Below are positions 63,699-64,000 of a DNA stretch of 64,000 nucleotides, piece by piece. The stretch lies in assembly GCF_002925905.1 (NCBI RefSeq), contig NZ_PRDB01000007.1:124001-188000 (forward strand), given 5' to 3'. The notes under the pieces were generated by a model. It worked only from the letters and a program-made list of their open reading frames with translations, was not told the origin of the DNA and did no database searches. Numbering within the stretch: the first letter of the stretch is position 1; the number at the start of each line of letters is the position of its first letter. Origin of the DNA: Klebsiella michiganensis. GTDB taxonomy: Bacteria > Pseudomonadota > Gammaproteobacteria > Enterobacterales > Enterobacteriaceae. Made by a program: the position numbers and the translations under genes.

Positions 63699-64000
63699 AT
63701 GCGCCACATTAACCGCTATCCCCGGCAGGGTATGCGCCTGACGCTGATGCTATTGCCCTTCGTCCTGATGATCGCCGCCTGGTTTATCGGTTCGGCGGTG
63801 CGGCTGGAAGCCAACCCGCAGGATAAGCTGCTGCCCGGCCTGTCGCAGATGATCGCGGCCATCGATCGGATGGCCTTCACCCCGGATAAACGCAGCGGCG
63901 AGTATCTGCTGTGGGCCGACACGCTGATTAGTATGAGCCGCCTGCTGATTGGTCTGGCGCTCTCGTCGCTGATTGGCCTGGGCATCGGCATCGCCGCCGG
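63699..64000 (+). CDS. ABC transporter permease, 5' part (runs off the window)
   Basis: The first 100 codons of a membrane permease of the taurine/nitrate type: MRHINRYPRQGMRLTLMLLP, a first helix (LPFVLMIAAWFIGSAV), then LPGLSQMIAAI and the start of the transmembrane core LISMSRLLIGLALSSLIGLGIGIAAG. GGGAG precedes the ATG. It is the partner of the binding protein; the ATPase and presumably the carboxylase or hydrolase lie beyond the window. Confidence 0.85.
   Translation, partial: MRHINRYPRQGMRLTLMLLPFVLMIAAWFIGSAVRLEANPQDKLLPGLSQMIAAIDRMAFTPDKRSGEYLLWADTLISMSRLLIGLALSSLIGLGIGIAA

Overview
The window is chromosomal DNA of a Klebsiella-like enterobacterium (Klebsiella or Raoultella, closest in layout to the K. 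pneumoniae complex). The gene order narZ-narU ... yddG-fdnGHI ... adhP ... maeA-sra ... osmC is an E. coli-type backbone. Klebsiella-type genes are set into it: smvR/smvA, a benzoate/catechol cluster, the transporter-monooxygenase cluster of the KPN_01854/KPN_01858 families, a bestrophin like KpBest, and an mgtCBR locus with cigR. The DNA is GC-rich and densely coding. I see no insertion sequence, prophage, CRISPR array, tRNA or rRNA.

Layout. 1-3.7 kb: 5' part of narZ and narU (nitrate respiration). 3.9-6.1 kb: smvR and the efflux pump smvA, divergent across two 16-bp palindromes. 6.1-13.4 kb: an IclR regulator divergent from catBCA-benABCD, which turns benzoate into catechol and then into the beta-ketoadipate pathway. 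13.4-19.1 kb: yddG and the selenocysteine-containing formate dehydrogenase-N operon fdnGHI. 19.4-27.7 kb: an araJ-like exporter and a five-gene ABC transporter/flavin monooxygenase/AhpD-like operon of unknown substrate. 27.9-35.6 kb: lipoprotein, adhP, a periplasmic pyrophosphatase behind tandem Pho-box repeats, a MarR-GNAT fusion, an ABC-F ATPase preceded by an unannotated leader peptide, maeA and sra. 35.8-50.6 kb: a series of regulators, enzymes and transporters (MBL-fold protein, osmC, MpaB-like protein, CDF transporter, bestrophin, ydeP, LysE/AraC, a LysR gene broken by an amber codon, two MFS transporters). 50.9-55.7 kb: cigR and the magnesium/virulence locus mgtC-mgtB-mgtR-mgtU with short leader ORFs. 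55.7-62.3 kb: katG, LysR, a small DMT pair, a LysE exporter, and a B3/4 protein divergent from an XRE-cupin regulator. 62.4-64 kb: a guanidine-I (ykkC) riboswitch in front of an ABC importer that runs off the window.

The most notable unexplained structure is regulatory. The ABC-F gene has a 26-codon leader ORF with mutually exclusive hairpins (33.3-33.5 kb). The mgtC leader has two short ORFs and competing stems, and a third micro-ORF lies between mgtC and mgtB. Four 11-bp-phased PhoB-like repeats precede the periplasmic pyrophosphatase. These are read from sequence only; the functional claims are inferences from known families.
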